Shown one piece after another: positions 41,648-56,004 of a stretch of DNA of 64,000 nt (position 1 is its first letter; the number at the start of each line of letters is the position of its first letter). The DNA is from Halictus rubicundus (taxonomy: Eukaryota > Arthropoda > Insecta > Hymenoptera > Halictidae). The notes beneath the pieces are model-generated. The model worked only from the letters and a program-made list of their open reading frames with translations, was not told where the DNA came from and searched no databases. A program made the translations under genes and the position numbers. The stretch lies in NCBI RefSeq assembly GCF_050948215.1, contig NW_027488564.1, forward strand, positions 992,001-1,056,000, written 5' to 3'.

Positions 41648-42340
41648 CCTATCCTATATCCTATCCTTTCCTGTATCCTATCCAATCCTGTATCCTATCC
41701 TGTCCTCTATACTATCCTATCCTCTATCCTATCCTATCCTCTATTCTATCTTATCCTCTAACCTATCCTATGATCTATCCTATCCTATCGTCTATGCTAT
41801 CCTCTATCCTATCCTATTCCTCTATCCTATCCTATCCTCTATCCTATCCTATCCTCTATTCTATCCTATCCTCTATCCTATCCTATCCTCTATCCTATCC
41901 TATCCTCTATCCTATCCTATCCTCTATCCTATCAAATCCCCTATCCTATCCTCTGTCCTATCCTATCCTCTATCCTATCCTATCCTCTATATTATCGTAT
42001 CCTCTATCCTATCCTATCGTCTACCCTATCCTCTATCCTATCCTATCCTCTATCCTATCCTATCTTCTATCCTATCCTATCCTCTATCCTATCAAATCCC
42101 CTACCCTATCCTCTGTCCTATCCTATCCTCTATCCTATCCTCTATCCTATCCTCTATCCTCTATCCTATCCTATCCTCTATACTATCCTATCGTCTATCC
42201 TATCCTCTATCCTATCCTATCCTCAATCCTATCCTTTCCTGTATCCTATCCAATCCTGTATCCTATCCTGTCCTCTATTCTATCCTACGTTCTATCCTAT
42301 CCTATCCTCTATCCTATCCTATTCTCTATCCTATGCTCTA

Positions 42341-45189
42341 TCCTATCCTATCGTCTATCCTATCTTCTATCCTATCCTATCAAATCCCCTATCCTATCCT
42401 CTGTCCTATCCTATCCTCTATCCTTTCCTATCCTCTATCCTATCCTCTATCCTATCCTATCCTCTATACTATCCTTTCCTCTATCCTATCCTATCTTCTA
42501 TCCTATCCTATCCTCTATCCTATCAAATCCCCTACCCTATCCTCTGTCCTATCCTATCCTCTATCCTATCCTATCATCTATCCTCTATCCTATCCTATCC
42601 TCTATCCTATCTTATCCTCTATCCTATCCTATCCTCTATCCTATCCTATCTTCTATAATATCCTATCCTCTATCCTATCCTATCCCCTATCCTATCCTCT
42701 ATCCTATCCTATCATCTATCCTCTATCCTATCCTATCTTCTATCCTATCCTATCATCTATCCTATCAAATCCCCTATCCTATCCTCTATCCTATCCTATC
42801 ATCTATCCTCTATCCTATCCAATCCTCTATCCTATCCTATCCTCTATCCTATCAAATCCCCTGTCCTATCCTCTGTCCTATCCTATCCTCTATCCTATCC
42901 TATCCTCTATCCAATCCTATCCTCTATCCTATCCTATCCTCTATCCTATCCTATCCTCTATCCTATCCTATCTTCTATCCTATCCTATCCTCTATCCTAT
43001 CAAATCCCCTACCCTATCCTCTGTCCTATCCTATCCTCTATCCTATCCTCTATCCTATCCTATCCTCTATCCTATCCTATCCTCTATCCTATCCTATCCT
43101 CTATCCTATCCTATCCTCTATCCTATCCTATCCTCTATCCTATCCTATCCTCTATCCTATCCTATCCTCTATCCTATCCTATCCTCTATCCTATCCTATC
43201 CTCTATCCTCTATCCTATACTATCCTCTATCCTATCCTACCCTCTATCCTATCCTATCGTCTATCCTATCCTCTATCCTATCCTATCCTCTATCCTATCC
43301 TATCCTATCCTCAATCCTATCCTTTCCTGTATCCTATCCAATCCTGTATCCTATCCTGTCCTCTATACTATCCTATCCTCTATCCTATCCTATCCTCTAT
43401 TCTATCTTATCCTCTATCCTATCCTATGATCTATCCTATCCTATCGTCTATCCTATCCTCTATCCTATCCTATCGTCTATCCTATCCTCTATCCTATCCT
43501 ATTCCTCTATCCTATCCTATCCTCTATCCTATCCTATCCTCTATCCTATCCTATCCTCTATCCTATCCTATCCTCTATCGTATCCTATCCTCTATCCTAT
43601 CCTATCCTCTATCCTATCCTATCCTCTATCCTATCCTATCCTATCCTCTATCCTATCCTATCATCTATCCTATCCTATCCTCTATCCTATCAAATCCCCT
43701 ATCCTATCCTCTATCCTATCCTATCCTGTATCCTATCCTATCCTCTATCCTCTATCCTATCCTATCCTCTATCCTATCCTATCCTGTCGTCTATCCTATC
43801 CTCTATCCTTTCCTATCCTCTATCCTATCCTCTATCCTATCCTATCCTCTATACTATCCTTTCCTCTATCCTATCCTATCTTCTATCCTATCCTATCCTC
43901 TATCCTATCAAATCCCCTACCCTATCCTCTGTCCTATCCTATCCTCTACCCTATCCTATCATCTATCCTCTATCCTATCCTATCCTCTATCCTATCTTAT
44001 CCTCTATCCTATCCTATCCTCTATCCTATCCTATCTTCTATAATATCCTATCCTCTATCCTATCCTATCCCCTATCCTATCCTCTATCCTATCCTATCAT
44101 CTATCCTCTATCCTATCCTATCTTCTATCCTATCCTATCATCTATCCTATCAAATCCCCTATCCTATCCTCTATCCTATCCTATCATCTATCCTCTATCC
44201 TATCCAATCCTCTATCCTATCCTATCCTCTATCCTATCAAATCCCCTGTCCTATCCTCTGTCCTATCCTATCCTCTATCCTATCATATCCTCTATCCAAT
44301 CCTATCCTCTATCCTATCCTATCCTCTATCCTATCCTATCCTCTATCCTATCCTATCTTCTATCCTATCCTATCCTCTATCCTATCGAATCCCCTACCCT
44401 ATCCTCTGTCCTATCCTATCCTCTATCCTATCCTATCCTCTATCCTATCCTATCCTCTATCCTATCCTATCCTCTATCCTATCCTATCCTCTATCCTATC
44501 CTATCCTCTATCCTATCCTATCCTCTATCCTATCCTATCCTCTATCCTATCCTATCCTCTATCCTCTATCCTATACTATCCTCTATCCTATCCTATCCTC
44601 TATCCTATCCTATCGTCTATCCTATCCTCTATCCTATCCTATCGTCTATCCTATCCTCTATCCTATCCTATCCTCTATCCTATCCTATCCTATCCTCAAT
44701 CCTATCCTTTCCTGTATCCTATCCAATCCTGTATCCTATCCTGTCCTCTATACTATCCTATCCTCTATCCTATCCTATCCTCTATTCTATCTTATCCTCT
44801 ATCCTATCCTATGATCTATCCTATCCTATCGTCTATCCTATCCTCTATCCTATCCTATCGTCTATCCTATCCTCTATCCTATCCTATTCCTCTATCCTAT
44901 CCTATCCTCTATCCTATCCTACCCTCTATACTATCCTATCGTCTATCCTATCCTCTATCCTATCCTATACTCTATCCTATCCTATCCTCCATCCTATCCT
45001 ATCCTCAATCCTATCCTTTCCTGTATCCTATCCAATCCTGTATCCTATCCTGTCCTCTATTCTATCCTACCCTCTATCCTATCCTGTCCTCTATCCTATC
45101 CAATCCTCTATCCTATCCTATCCTCTATCCTATCCTATCTTCTATCCTATCCTATCCTCTATCCTATCCTATCCTCTATCCAATCCTCC
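42341..45189. repeat. Transition between array zones II and III
   Basis: Satellite after the last TACGTTC (42289) and before the first CGAAACTTC (45430). CTATGATC blocks lie at about 43426 and 44811. A single CTATCGAATCCCC variant of the usual CTATCAAATCCCC occurs near 44387. Nothing but satellite is visible. Confidence 0.6.
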
Positions 45190-46414
45190 ATCCTATCCTA
45201 TCCTCTATCCTATCCTATCCTCTATCCTATCCTATCTTCTATCCTATCCTATCCTCTATCCTATCAAATCCCCTACCCTATCCTCTGTCCTATCCTATCC
45301 TCTCTCCTATCCTATCCTCTATCCTATCCTATCCTCTATCCTATCCTATCCTCTATCCTATCCTATCCTCTATTCTATCCTATCCTCTATCCTATCCTAT
45401 CCTCTATCCTATCCTATCCTCTATCCTATCGAAACTTCTATCCTATCCTATCCTCTATCCTATCAAATCCCCTATCCTATCCTCTGTCCTATCCTATCCT
45501 CTATCCTTTCCTATCCTCTATCCTATCCTATCCTCTTTCCTATCCTATCCTCCATCCTATCCTATCCTCAATCCTATCCCTTCCTGTATCCTATCCAATC
45601 CTGTATCCTATCCTGTCCTCTATTCTATCCTACCCTCTATCCTATCCTGTCCTCTATCCTATCCTATCCTCTATCCTATCCTATGCTCTATCCTATCCTA
45701 TCGTCTATCCTATCCTCTATCCTATCCTATCAAATCCCCTATCCTATCCTCTGTCCTATCCTATCCTCTATCCTTTCCTATCCTCTATCCTATCCTATCC
45801 TCTTTCCTATCCTATCCTCTATCCTATCCTATCCTCTATCCTATCCTATCCTCTATCCTATCCTATCCTCTATCCTATCCTATCCTCTATCCTATCCTAT
45901 CCTCTATCCTATCCTATCCTCTATCCTATCCTATCCTCTATCCTATCCTATCCTCTATCCTCTATCCTATACTATCCTCTATCCTATCCTATCCTCTATC
46001 CTATCCTATCGTCTATCCTATCCTCTATCCTATCCTATCCTCTATCCTATCCTATCCTATCCTCAAACCTATCCTTTCCTGTATACCATCCAATCCTGTA
46101 TCCTATCCTGTCCTCTGTACTATCCTATCCTCTATCCTATCCTATCCTCTATTCTATCTTATCCTCTATCCTATCCTATGATCTATCCTATCCTATCGTC
46201 TATCCTATCCTCTATCCTATCCTATTCCTCTATCCTATCCTATCCTCTATCCTATCCTATCCTCTATCCTATCCTATCCTCTATCCTATCCTATCCTCTA
46301 TCCTATCCTATCCTCTATCCTATCCTATCCTCTATCCTCTATCCTATACTATCCTCTATCCTATCCTATCCTCTATCCTATCCTATCGTCTATCCTATCC
46401 TCTATCCTATCCTA
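45190..46414. repeat. Higher-order repeat G, copy 1 (about 1.2 kb)
   Basis: Landmarks GAAACTTC 45431 and ATGCTC 45683 recur 2942 bp later; ATGATC 46178 and TCGTC 46388 recur 2959 bp later, one 17-bp unit more. The match ends near 46415 (CCTATCCTC here, CCTATCATC in the partner). The left limit is approximate. Confidence 0.7.
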
Positions 46415-48129
46415 TCCTCTATCCTATCCTATCCTATCCTCTATCCTATCCTATCCTATCTTCTATCCTATCCTATCCTCTATCCTATCAAATCCCCTAC
46501 CCTATCCTCTGTCCTATCCTATCCTCTATCCTATCCTATCCTCTATCCTATCCTATCCTCTATCCTATCCTATCCTCTATCCTATCCTATCCTCTATCCT
46601 CTATCCTATCCTATCCTCTATCCTATCCTATCCTCTATCCTATCCTATCCTCTATCCTATCCTATCCTCTATCCTATCCTATCCTCTATCCTCTATCCTA
46701 TCCTATCCTCTATCCTATCCTATCCTCTATCCTATCCTATCTTCTATCCTATCCTATCCTCTATCCTATCCTATCCCCTATCCGATCCTCTATCTTATCC
46801 TATCATCTTTCCTCTATCATATCCTATCTTCTATCCTATCCTATCCTCTATCCTATCAAATCCCCTATCCTATCCTCTATCCTATCCTATCATCTATCCT
46901 CTATTCTATCCAATCCTCTATCCTATCCTATCCTCTATCCTATCCTATCTTCTATCCAATCCTATCCTCTATTCTATCAAATCCCCTACCCTATCCTCTG
47001 TCCTATCCTATCCTCTATCCTATCCTATCCTCTATCCTCTATCCTATCCTATCCTCTATCCTATCCTATTCTCTATACTATCCTATCGTCTATCCTATCC
47101 TCTATCCTATCCTATCTTCTATCCTATCCTATCCTCCATCCTATCCTATCCTCAATCCTATCCTTTCCTGTATCCTATCCAATCCTGTATCCTATCCTGT
47201 CCTCTATTCTATCCTACCCTCTATCCTATCCGATACTCTATCCTATCCTATCCTCTATCCTATCCTATGCTCTATCCAATCCTATCGTCTATCCTATCCT
47301 CTATCCTATCCTATCCTCTATCCTATCCTATCCTCTATACTATCCTATCGTCTATCCTATCCTCTATCCTATCCTATACTCTATCCTATCCTATCCTCCA
47401 TCCTATCCTATCCTCAATCCTATCCTTTCCTGTATCCTATCCAATCCTGTATCCTATCCTGTCCTCTATTCTATCCTACCCTCTATCCTATCCTGTCCTC
47501 TATCCTATCCTATCCTCTATCCTATCCTATCCTCTATCCTATCCTATCTTCTATCCTATCCTATCCTCTATCCTATCCTATCCTCTATCCTATCCTATCC
47601 TCTATCCAATCCTCTATCCTATCCTATCCTCTATCCTATCCTATCCTCTATCCTATCCTATCTTCTATCCTATCCTATCCTCTATCCTATCAAATCCCCT
47701 ACCCTATCCTCTGTCCTATCCTATCCTCTATCCTATCCTATCCTCTATCCTATCCTATCCTCTATCCTATCCTATCCTCTATCCTATCCTATCCTATCCT
47801 CTATCCTATCATATCCTCTATCCTCTATCCCCTATCATCTATCCTATCCTATCCTCTATCCTATCCTACCCTCTATACTATCCTATCGTCTATCCTATCC
47901 TCTATCCTATCCTATACTCTATCCTATCCTATCCTCCATCCTATCCTATCCTCAATCCTATCCTTTCCTGTATCCTATCCAATCCTGTATCCTATCCTGT
48001 CCTCTATTCTATCCTACCCTCTATCCTATCCTGTCCTCTATCCTATCCAATCCTCTATCCTATCCTATCCTCTATCCTATCCTATCTTCTATCCTATCCT
48101 ATCCTCTATCCTATCCTATCCTCTATCCT

Positions 48130-49373
48130 ATCCTATCCTCTATCCTATCCTATCTTCTATCCTATCCTATCCTCTATCCTATCAAATCCCCTACCCTATC
48201 CTCTGTCCTATCCTATCCTCTCTCCTATCCTATCCTCTATCCTATCCTATCCTCTATCCTATCCTATCCTCTATCCTATCCTATCCTCTATTCTATCCTA
48301 TCCTCTATCCTATCCTATCCTCTATCCTCTATCCTATCCTATCCTCTATCCTATCCTATCCTCTATCCTATCGAAACTTCTATCCTATCCTATCCTCTAT
48401 CCTATCAAATCCCCTATCCTATCCTCTGTCCTATCCTATCCTCTATCCTTTCCTATCCTCTATCCTATCCTATCCTCTTTCCTATCCTATCCTCCATCCT
48501 ATCCTATCCTCAATCCTATCCCTTCCTGTATCCTATCCAATCCTGTATCCTATCCTGTCCTCTATTCTATCCTACCCTCTATCCTATCCTGTCCTCTATC
48601 CTATCCTATCCTCTATCCTATCCTATGCTCTATCCTATCCTATCGTCTATCCTATCCTCTATCCTATCCTATCAAATCCCCTATCCTATCCTCTGTCCTA
48701 TCCTATCCTCTATCCTTTCCTATCCTCTATCCTATCCTATCCTCTTTCCTATCCTATCCTCTATCCTATCCTATCCTCTATCCTATCCTATCCTCTATCC
48801 TATCCTATCCTCTATCCTATCCTATCCTCTATCCTATCCTATCCTCTATCCTATCCTATCCTCTATCCTATCCTATCCTCTATCCTATCCTATCCTCTAT
48901 CCTATCCTATCCTCTATCCTCTATCCTATACTATCCTCTATCCTATCCTATCCTCTATCCTATCCTATCGTCTATCCTATCCTCTATCCTATCCTATCCT
49001 CTATCCTATCCTATCCTATCCTCAAACCTATCCTTTCCTGTATACCATCCAATCCTGTATCCTATCCTGTCCTCTGTACTATCCTATCCTCTATCCTATC
49101 CTATCCTCTATTCTATCTTATCCTCTATCCTATCCTATGATCTATCCTATCCTATCGTCTATCCTATCCTCTATCCTATCCTATTCCTCTATCCTATCCT
49201 ATCCTCTATCCTATCCTATCCTCTATCCTATCCTATCCTCTATCCTATCCTATCCTCTATCCTATCCTATCCTCTATCCTATCCTATCCTCTATCCTCTA
49301 TCCTATACTATCCTCTATCCTATCCTATCCTCTATCCTATCCTATCGTCTATCCTATCCTCTATCCTATCCTA
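48130..49373. repeat. Higher-order repeat G, copy 2 (about 1.24 kb)
   Basis: Partner of 45190-46414 with one more 17-bp unit between ATGCTC (48625) and ATGATC (49137). Both copies share the unusual CTCAAACC and TATACCATCC variants (near 46065 and 49022), which supports common descent. Confidence 0.7.
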
Positions 49374-52300
49374 TCATCTATCCTATCCTATCCTATCCTC
49401 AATCCTATCCTTTCCTGTATCCTATCCAATCCTGTATCCTATCGTGTCCTCTATACTATCCCATCTTCTATCCTATCCTATCCTCTATTCTATCTTATCC
49501 TCTATCCTATCCTATGATCTATCCTATCCTATCGTCTATCCTATCCTATTCCTCTATCCTATCCTATCCTCTATCCTATCCTATCCTCTATCCTATCCTA
49601 TCCTCTATCCTATCAAATCCCCTACCCTATCCTCTGTCCTATCCTATCCTCTATCCTCCATCCTATCCTATCCTCAATCCTATCCTTTCCTGTATCCTAT
49701 CCAATCCTGTATCCTACCCTGTCCTCTATTCTATTCTACCCTCTACCCTATCCGATCCTCTATCCTATCCTATCCTCTATCCTATCCTATGCTCTATCCT
49801 ATCCTATCGTCTATCCTATCCTCTATACTATCCTATCAAATCCCCTATCCTATCCTCTGTCCTATCCTATCCTCTATCCTATAGTATCCTCTATCCTATC
49901 CTATCCTCTATCCTATCCTATCCTCTATCCTCTATCCTATCCTATCCTCTATCCTATCCTATCCTCTATACTATCCTATCGTCTATCCTATCCTCTATCC
50001 TATCCTATCTTCTATCCTATCCTATCCTCCATCCTATCCTATCCTCAATCCTATCCTTTCCTGTATCCTATCCAATCCTGTATCCTATCCTGTCCTCTAT
50101 TCTATCCTACCCTCTATCCTATCCGATCCTCTATCCTATCCTATCCTCTATCCTATCCTATGCTCTATCCAATCCTATCGTCTATCCTATCCTCTATCCT
50201 ATCCTATCAAATCCCCTATCCTATCCTCTGTCCTATCCTATCCTCTATCCTTTCCTATCCTCTATCCTCTATCCTATCCTATCCTCTATCCTCTATCCTA
50301 TCCTATCCTCTATCCTATCCTATCCTCTATACTATCCTATCGTCTATCCTATCCTCTATCCTATCCTATACTCTATCCTATCCTATCCTCCATCCTATCC
50401 TATCCTCAATCCTATCCTTTCCTGTATCCTATCCAATCCTGTATCCTATCCTGTCCTCTATTCTATCCTACCCTCTATCCTATCCTGTCCTCTATCCTAT
50501 CCTATCCTCTATCCTATCCTATCCTCTATCCTATCCTATCTTCTATCCTATCCTATCCTCTATCCTATCCTATCCTCTATCCTATCCTATCCTCTATCCA
50601 ATCCTCTATCCTATCCTATCCTCTATCCTATCCTATCCTCTATCCTATCCTATCTTCTATCCTATCCTATCCTCTATCCTATCAAATCCCCTACCCTATC
50701 CTCTGTCCTATCCTATCCTCTATCCTATTCTATCCTCTATCCTATCCTATCCTCTATCCTATCCTATCCTCTATCCTATCCTATCCTATCCTCTATCCTA
50801 TCATATCCTCTATCCTCTATCCCCTATCATCTATCCTATCCTATCCTCTATCCTATCCTACCCTCTATACTATCCTATCGTCTATCCTATCCTATACTCT
50901 ATCCTATCCTATCCTCCATCCTATCCTATCCTCTATCCTATCCTATCTTCTATCCTATCCTATCCTCTATCCTATCCTATCCTCTATCCAATCCTCTATC
51001 CTATCCTATCCTCTATCCTATCCTATCCTCTATCCTATCCTATCTTCTATCCTATCCTATCCTCTATCCTATCAAATCCCCTACCCTATCCTCTGTCCTA
51101 TCCTATCCTCTCTCCTATCCTATCCTCTATCCTATCCTATCCTCTATCCTATCCTATCCTCTATCCTATCCTATCCTCTATTCTATCCTATCCTCTATCC
51201 TATCCTATCCTCTATCCTCTATCCTATCCTATCCTCTATCCTATCCTATCCTCTATCCTATCGAAACTTCTATCCTATCCTATCCTCTATCCTATCAAAT
51301 CCCCTATCCTATCCTCTGTCCTATCCTATCCTCTATCCTTTCCTATCCTCTATCCTATCCTATCCTCTTTCCTATCCTATCCTCCATCCTATCCTATCCT
51401 CAATCCTATCCCTTCCTGTATCCTATCCAATCCTGTATCCTATCCTGTCCTCTATTCTATCCTACCCTCTATCCTATCCTGTCCTCTATCCTATCCTATG
51501 CTCTATCCTATCCTATCGTCTATCCTATCCTCTATACTATCCTATCAAATCCCCTATCCTATCCTCTGTCCTATCCTATCCTCTATCCTATAGTATCCTC
51601 TATCCTATCCTATCCTCTATCCTATCCTATCCTCTATACTATCCTATCGTCTATCCTATCCTCTATCCTATCCTATCCTCTTTCCTATCCTATCCTCTAT
51701 CCTATCCTATCCTCTATCCTATCCTATCCTCTATCCTATCCTATCCTCTATCCTATCCTATCCTCTATCCTATCCTATCCTCTATCCTATCCTATCCTCT
51801 ATCCTCTATCCTATACTATCCTCTATCCTATCCTATCCTCTATCCTATCCTATCGTCTATCCTATCCTCTATCCTTTCCTATCCTCTATCCTATCCTATC
51901 CTCTTTCCGATCCTACCCTCTATCCTATCCTATCCTCTATCCTATCCTATCGTCTATCCTATCCTCTATCCTATCCTATCCTATCCTCTATCCTATCCTA
52001 TCCTATCTTCTATCCTATCCTATCCTCTATCCTATCAAATCCCCTACCCTATCCTCTGTCCTATCCTATCCTCTATCCTATCCTATCCTCTATCCTATCC
52101 TATCCTCTATCCTATCCTATCCTCTATCCTATCCTATCCTCTATCCTATCCTATCCTCTATCCTATCCTATCCTCTATCCTATCCTATCCTCTATCCTAT
52201 CCTATCCTCTATCCTATCCTCTATCCTATCCTATCCTCTATCCTCTATCCTATCCTATCCTCTATCCTATCCTATCCTCTATCCTATAATATCTTCTATC

Positions 52301-53399
52301 CTATCCTATCCTCTATCCTATCCTATCCCCTATCCGATCCTCTATCTTATCCTATCATCTTTCCTCTATCATATCCTATCTTCTATCCTATCCTATCCTC
52401 TATCCTATCAAATCCCCTATCCTATCCTCTATCCTATCCTATCATCTATCCTCTATTCTATCCAATCCTCTATCCTATCCTATCCTCTATCCTATCCTAT
52501 CTTCTATCCAATCCTATCCTCTATTCTATCAAATCCCCTACCCTATCCTCTGTCCTATCCTATCCTCTATCCTATCCTATCCTCTATCCTCTATCCTATC
52601 CTATCCTCTATCCTATCCTATCCTCTATACTATCCTATCGTCTATCCTATCCTCTATCCTATCCTATCTTCTATCCTATCCTATCCTCCATCCTATCCTA
52701 TCCTCAATCCTATCCTTTCCTGTATCCTATCCAATCCTGTATCCTATCCTGTCCTCTATTCTATCCTACCCTCTATCCTATCCGATCCTCTATCCTATCC
52801 TATCCTCTATCCTATCCTTTGCTCTATCCAATCCTATCGTCTATCCTATCCTCTATTCTATCCTATCAAATCCCCTATCCTATCCTCTGTCCTATCCTAT
52901 CCTCTATCCTTTCCTATCCTCTATCCTCTATCCTATCCTATCCTCTATCCTCTATCCTATCCTATCCTCTATCCTATCCTATCCTCTATACTATCCTATC
53001 GTCTATCCTATCCCTTCCTGTATCCTATCCAATCCTGTATCCTATCCTGTCCTCTATTCTATCCTACCCTCTATCCTATCCTGTCCTCTATCCTATCCTA
53101 TCCTCTATCCTATCCTATGCTCTATCCTATCCTATCGTCTATCCTATCCTCTATCCTATCCTATCAAATCCCCTATCCTATCCTCTGTCCTATCCTATCC
53201 TCTATCCTTTCCTATCCTCTATCCTATCCTATCCTCTTTCCTATCCTATCCTCTATCCTATCCTATCCTCTATCCTATCCTATCCTCTATCCTATCCTAT
53301 CCTCTATCCTATCCTATCCTCTATCCTATCCTATCCTCTATCCTATCCTATCCTCTATCCTCTATCCTATACTATCCTCTATCCTATCCTATCCTCTAT

Positions 53400-55550
53400 C
53401 CTATCCTATCGTCTATCCTATCCTCTATCCTATCCTATCCTATCCTCAATCCTATCCTTTCCTGTATCCTATCCAATCCTGTATCCTATCCTGTCCTCTG
53501 TACTATCCTATCCTCTATCCTATCCTATCCTCTATTCTATCTTATCCTCTATCCTATCCTATGATCTATCCTATCCTATCGTCTATCCTATCCTCTATCC
53601 TATCCTATTCCTCTATCCTATCCTATCCTCTATCCTATCCTATCCTCTATCCTATCCTATCCTCTATCCTATCCTATCCTCTATCCTATCCTATCCTCTA
53701 TCCTATCCTATCCTCTATCCTATCCTATCCTCTATCCTATCCTATCCTCTATCCTCTATCCTCTATCCTATACTATCCTCTATCCTATCCTATCCTCTAT
53801 CCTATCCTATCGTCTATCCTATCCTCTATCCTATCCTATCATCTATCCTATCCTATCCTATCCTCAATCCTATCCTTTCCTGTATCCTATCCAATCCTGT
53901 ATCCTATCGTGTCCTCTATACTATCCCATCCTCTATCCTATCCTATCCTCTATTCTATCTTATCCTCTATCCTATCCTATGATCTATCCTATCCTATCGT
54001 CTATCCTGTCCTATTCCTCTATCCTATCCTATCCTCTATCCTGTCCTATCCTCTATCCTAACCTATCCTCTATCCTATCAAATCCCCTACCCTATCCTCT
54101 GTCCTATCCTATCCTCTATCCTCTATCCTATCCTATCCTCTATCCAATCCTATCCTCTATCCTATCCTATCCTCTATCTTATCCTATCCTCTATCCTATC
54201 CTATCCTCTATCCTATCCTATCCTCTATCCTATCAAATCCCCTATCCTATCCTCTATCCTATCCTATCCTGTAAACTATCCTATCCTCTATCCTCTATCC
54301 TCTATCCTATCCTATCCTCTATCCTATCCTATCCTCTATCCTATCCTGTCGTCTGTCCTATCCTCTATCCTATCCTATCCTATCCTCCATCCTATCCTAT
54401 CCTCAATCCTATCCTTTCCTGTATCCTATCCAATCCTGTATCCTATCCTGTCCTCTATTCTATTATACCCTCTATCCTATCCTGTCCTCTATCCTATCCT
54501 ATCCTCTATCCTATCCTATCCTCTATCCTATCCTATCTTCTATCCTATCCTATCCTCTATCCTATCCTATCCTCTATCCTATCCTATCCTCTATCCAATC
54601 CTCTATCCTATCCTATCCTCCTTCCTATGATATCCTCTATCCTATCCTATCTTCTATCCTATCCTATCCTCTATCCTATCAAATCCCCTACCCTATCCTC
54701 TGTCCTATCCTATCCTCTATCCTATCCTATCCTCTATCCTATCCTATCCTCTATCCTATCCTATCCTCTATCCTATCCTATCCTATCCTCTATCCTATCA
54801 TATCCTCTATCCTCTATCCCCTATCATCTATCCTATCCTATCCTCTATCCTATCCTACCCTCTATACTATCCTATCGTCTATCCTATCCTCTATCCTATC
54901 CTATACTCTATCCTATCCTATCCTCCATCCTATCCTATCCTCAATCCTATCCTTTCCAGTATCCTATCCAATCCTGTATCCTATCCTGTCCTCTATTCTA
55001 TCCAACCCTCTATCCTATCCTATCCTCTATCCTATCCAATCCTCTATCCTATCCTATCCTCTATCCTATCCTATCTTCTATCCTATCCTATCCTCTATCC
55101 TATCCTATCCTCTATCCAATCCTCTATCCTATCCTATCCTCTATCCTATCCTATCCTCTATCCTATCCTATCTTCTATCCTATCCTATCCTCTATCCTAT
55201 CAAATCCCCTACCCTATCCTCTGTCCTATCCTATCCTCTCTCCTATCCTATCCTCTATCCTATCCTATCCTCTATCCTATCCTATCCTCTATCCTATCCT
55301 ATCCTCTATTCTATCCTATCCTCTATCCTATCCTATCCTCTATCCTCTATCCTATCCTATCCTCTATCCTATCCTATCCTCTATCCTATCGAAACTTCTA
55401 TCCTATCCTATCCTCTATCCTATCAAATCCCCTATCCTATCCTCTGTCCTATCCTATCCTCTATCCTTTCCTATCCTCTATCCTATCCTATCCTCTTTCC
55501 TATCCTATCCTCCATCCTATCCTATCCTCAATCCTATCCTATCCTCTATC
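53400..55550. repeat. Higher-order repeat H, copy 1 (about 2.1 kb)
   Basis: Shares ATGATC, TGTAAACTATCC and CGAAACTTC in the same order with two later copies. Offsets to copy 2 are 2533 at 53561, 2509 at 53979 and 54271, and 2526 at 55391, so length steps of 24 and 17 bp separate them. Limits are approximate. Confidence 0.65.
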
Positions 55551-56004
55551 CTATCCTATCCTCTATCCTATCCTATCCTCTATCCTCTATCCTATACTAT
55601 CCTCTATCCTATCCTATGCTCTATCCTATCCTATCGTCTATCCTATCCTCTATCCTATCCTATCAAATCCCCTATCCTATCCTCTGTCCTATCCTATCCT
55701 CTATCCTTTCCTATCCTCTATCCTATCCTATCCTCTTTCCTATCCTATCCTCTATCCTATCCTATCCTCTATCCTATCCTATCCTCTATCCTATCCTATC
55801 CTCTATCCTATCCTATCCTCTATCCTATCCTATCCTCTATCCTATCCTATCCTCTATCCTATCCTATCCTCTATCCTATCCTATCCTCTATCCTCTATCC
55901 TATACTATCCTCTATCCTATCCTATCCTCTATCCTATCCTATCGTCTATCCTATCCTCTATCCTATCCTATCCTATCCTCAATCCTATCCTTTCCTGTAT
56001 CCTA

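Larger units (their letters stand above)
10885..42340. repeat. Array zone II (middle zone), marked by TACGTTC
   Basis: The variant CTACGTTC (G positions 11617, 12991, 14382, 21193, 24920, 25841, 28063, 30063, 33668, 34338, 37943, 42289) occurs twelve times here, and I did not find it elsewhere in the window. It usually follows TGTCCTCTATTC. The zone includes the largest clean duplications (3727 and 4275 bp). A second recurrent block of this zone is CCAATCCTATGATC, at about 10862, 20438, 24165, 27376 and 39939. Limits are set by the outermost markers and are approximate. Confidence 0.7.

Noticed and set aside
45683..54061. 2792-codon ORF, the longest in the window
   Set aside because: Same reason; overlapping frames are equally open (for example 48625-49140 and 50160-51593), which a real gene would not show.
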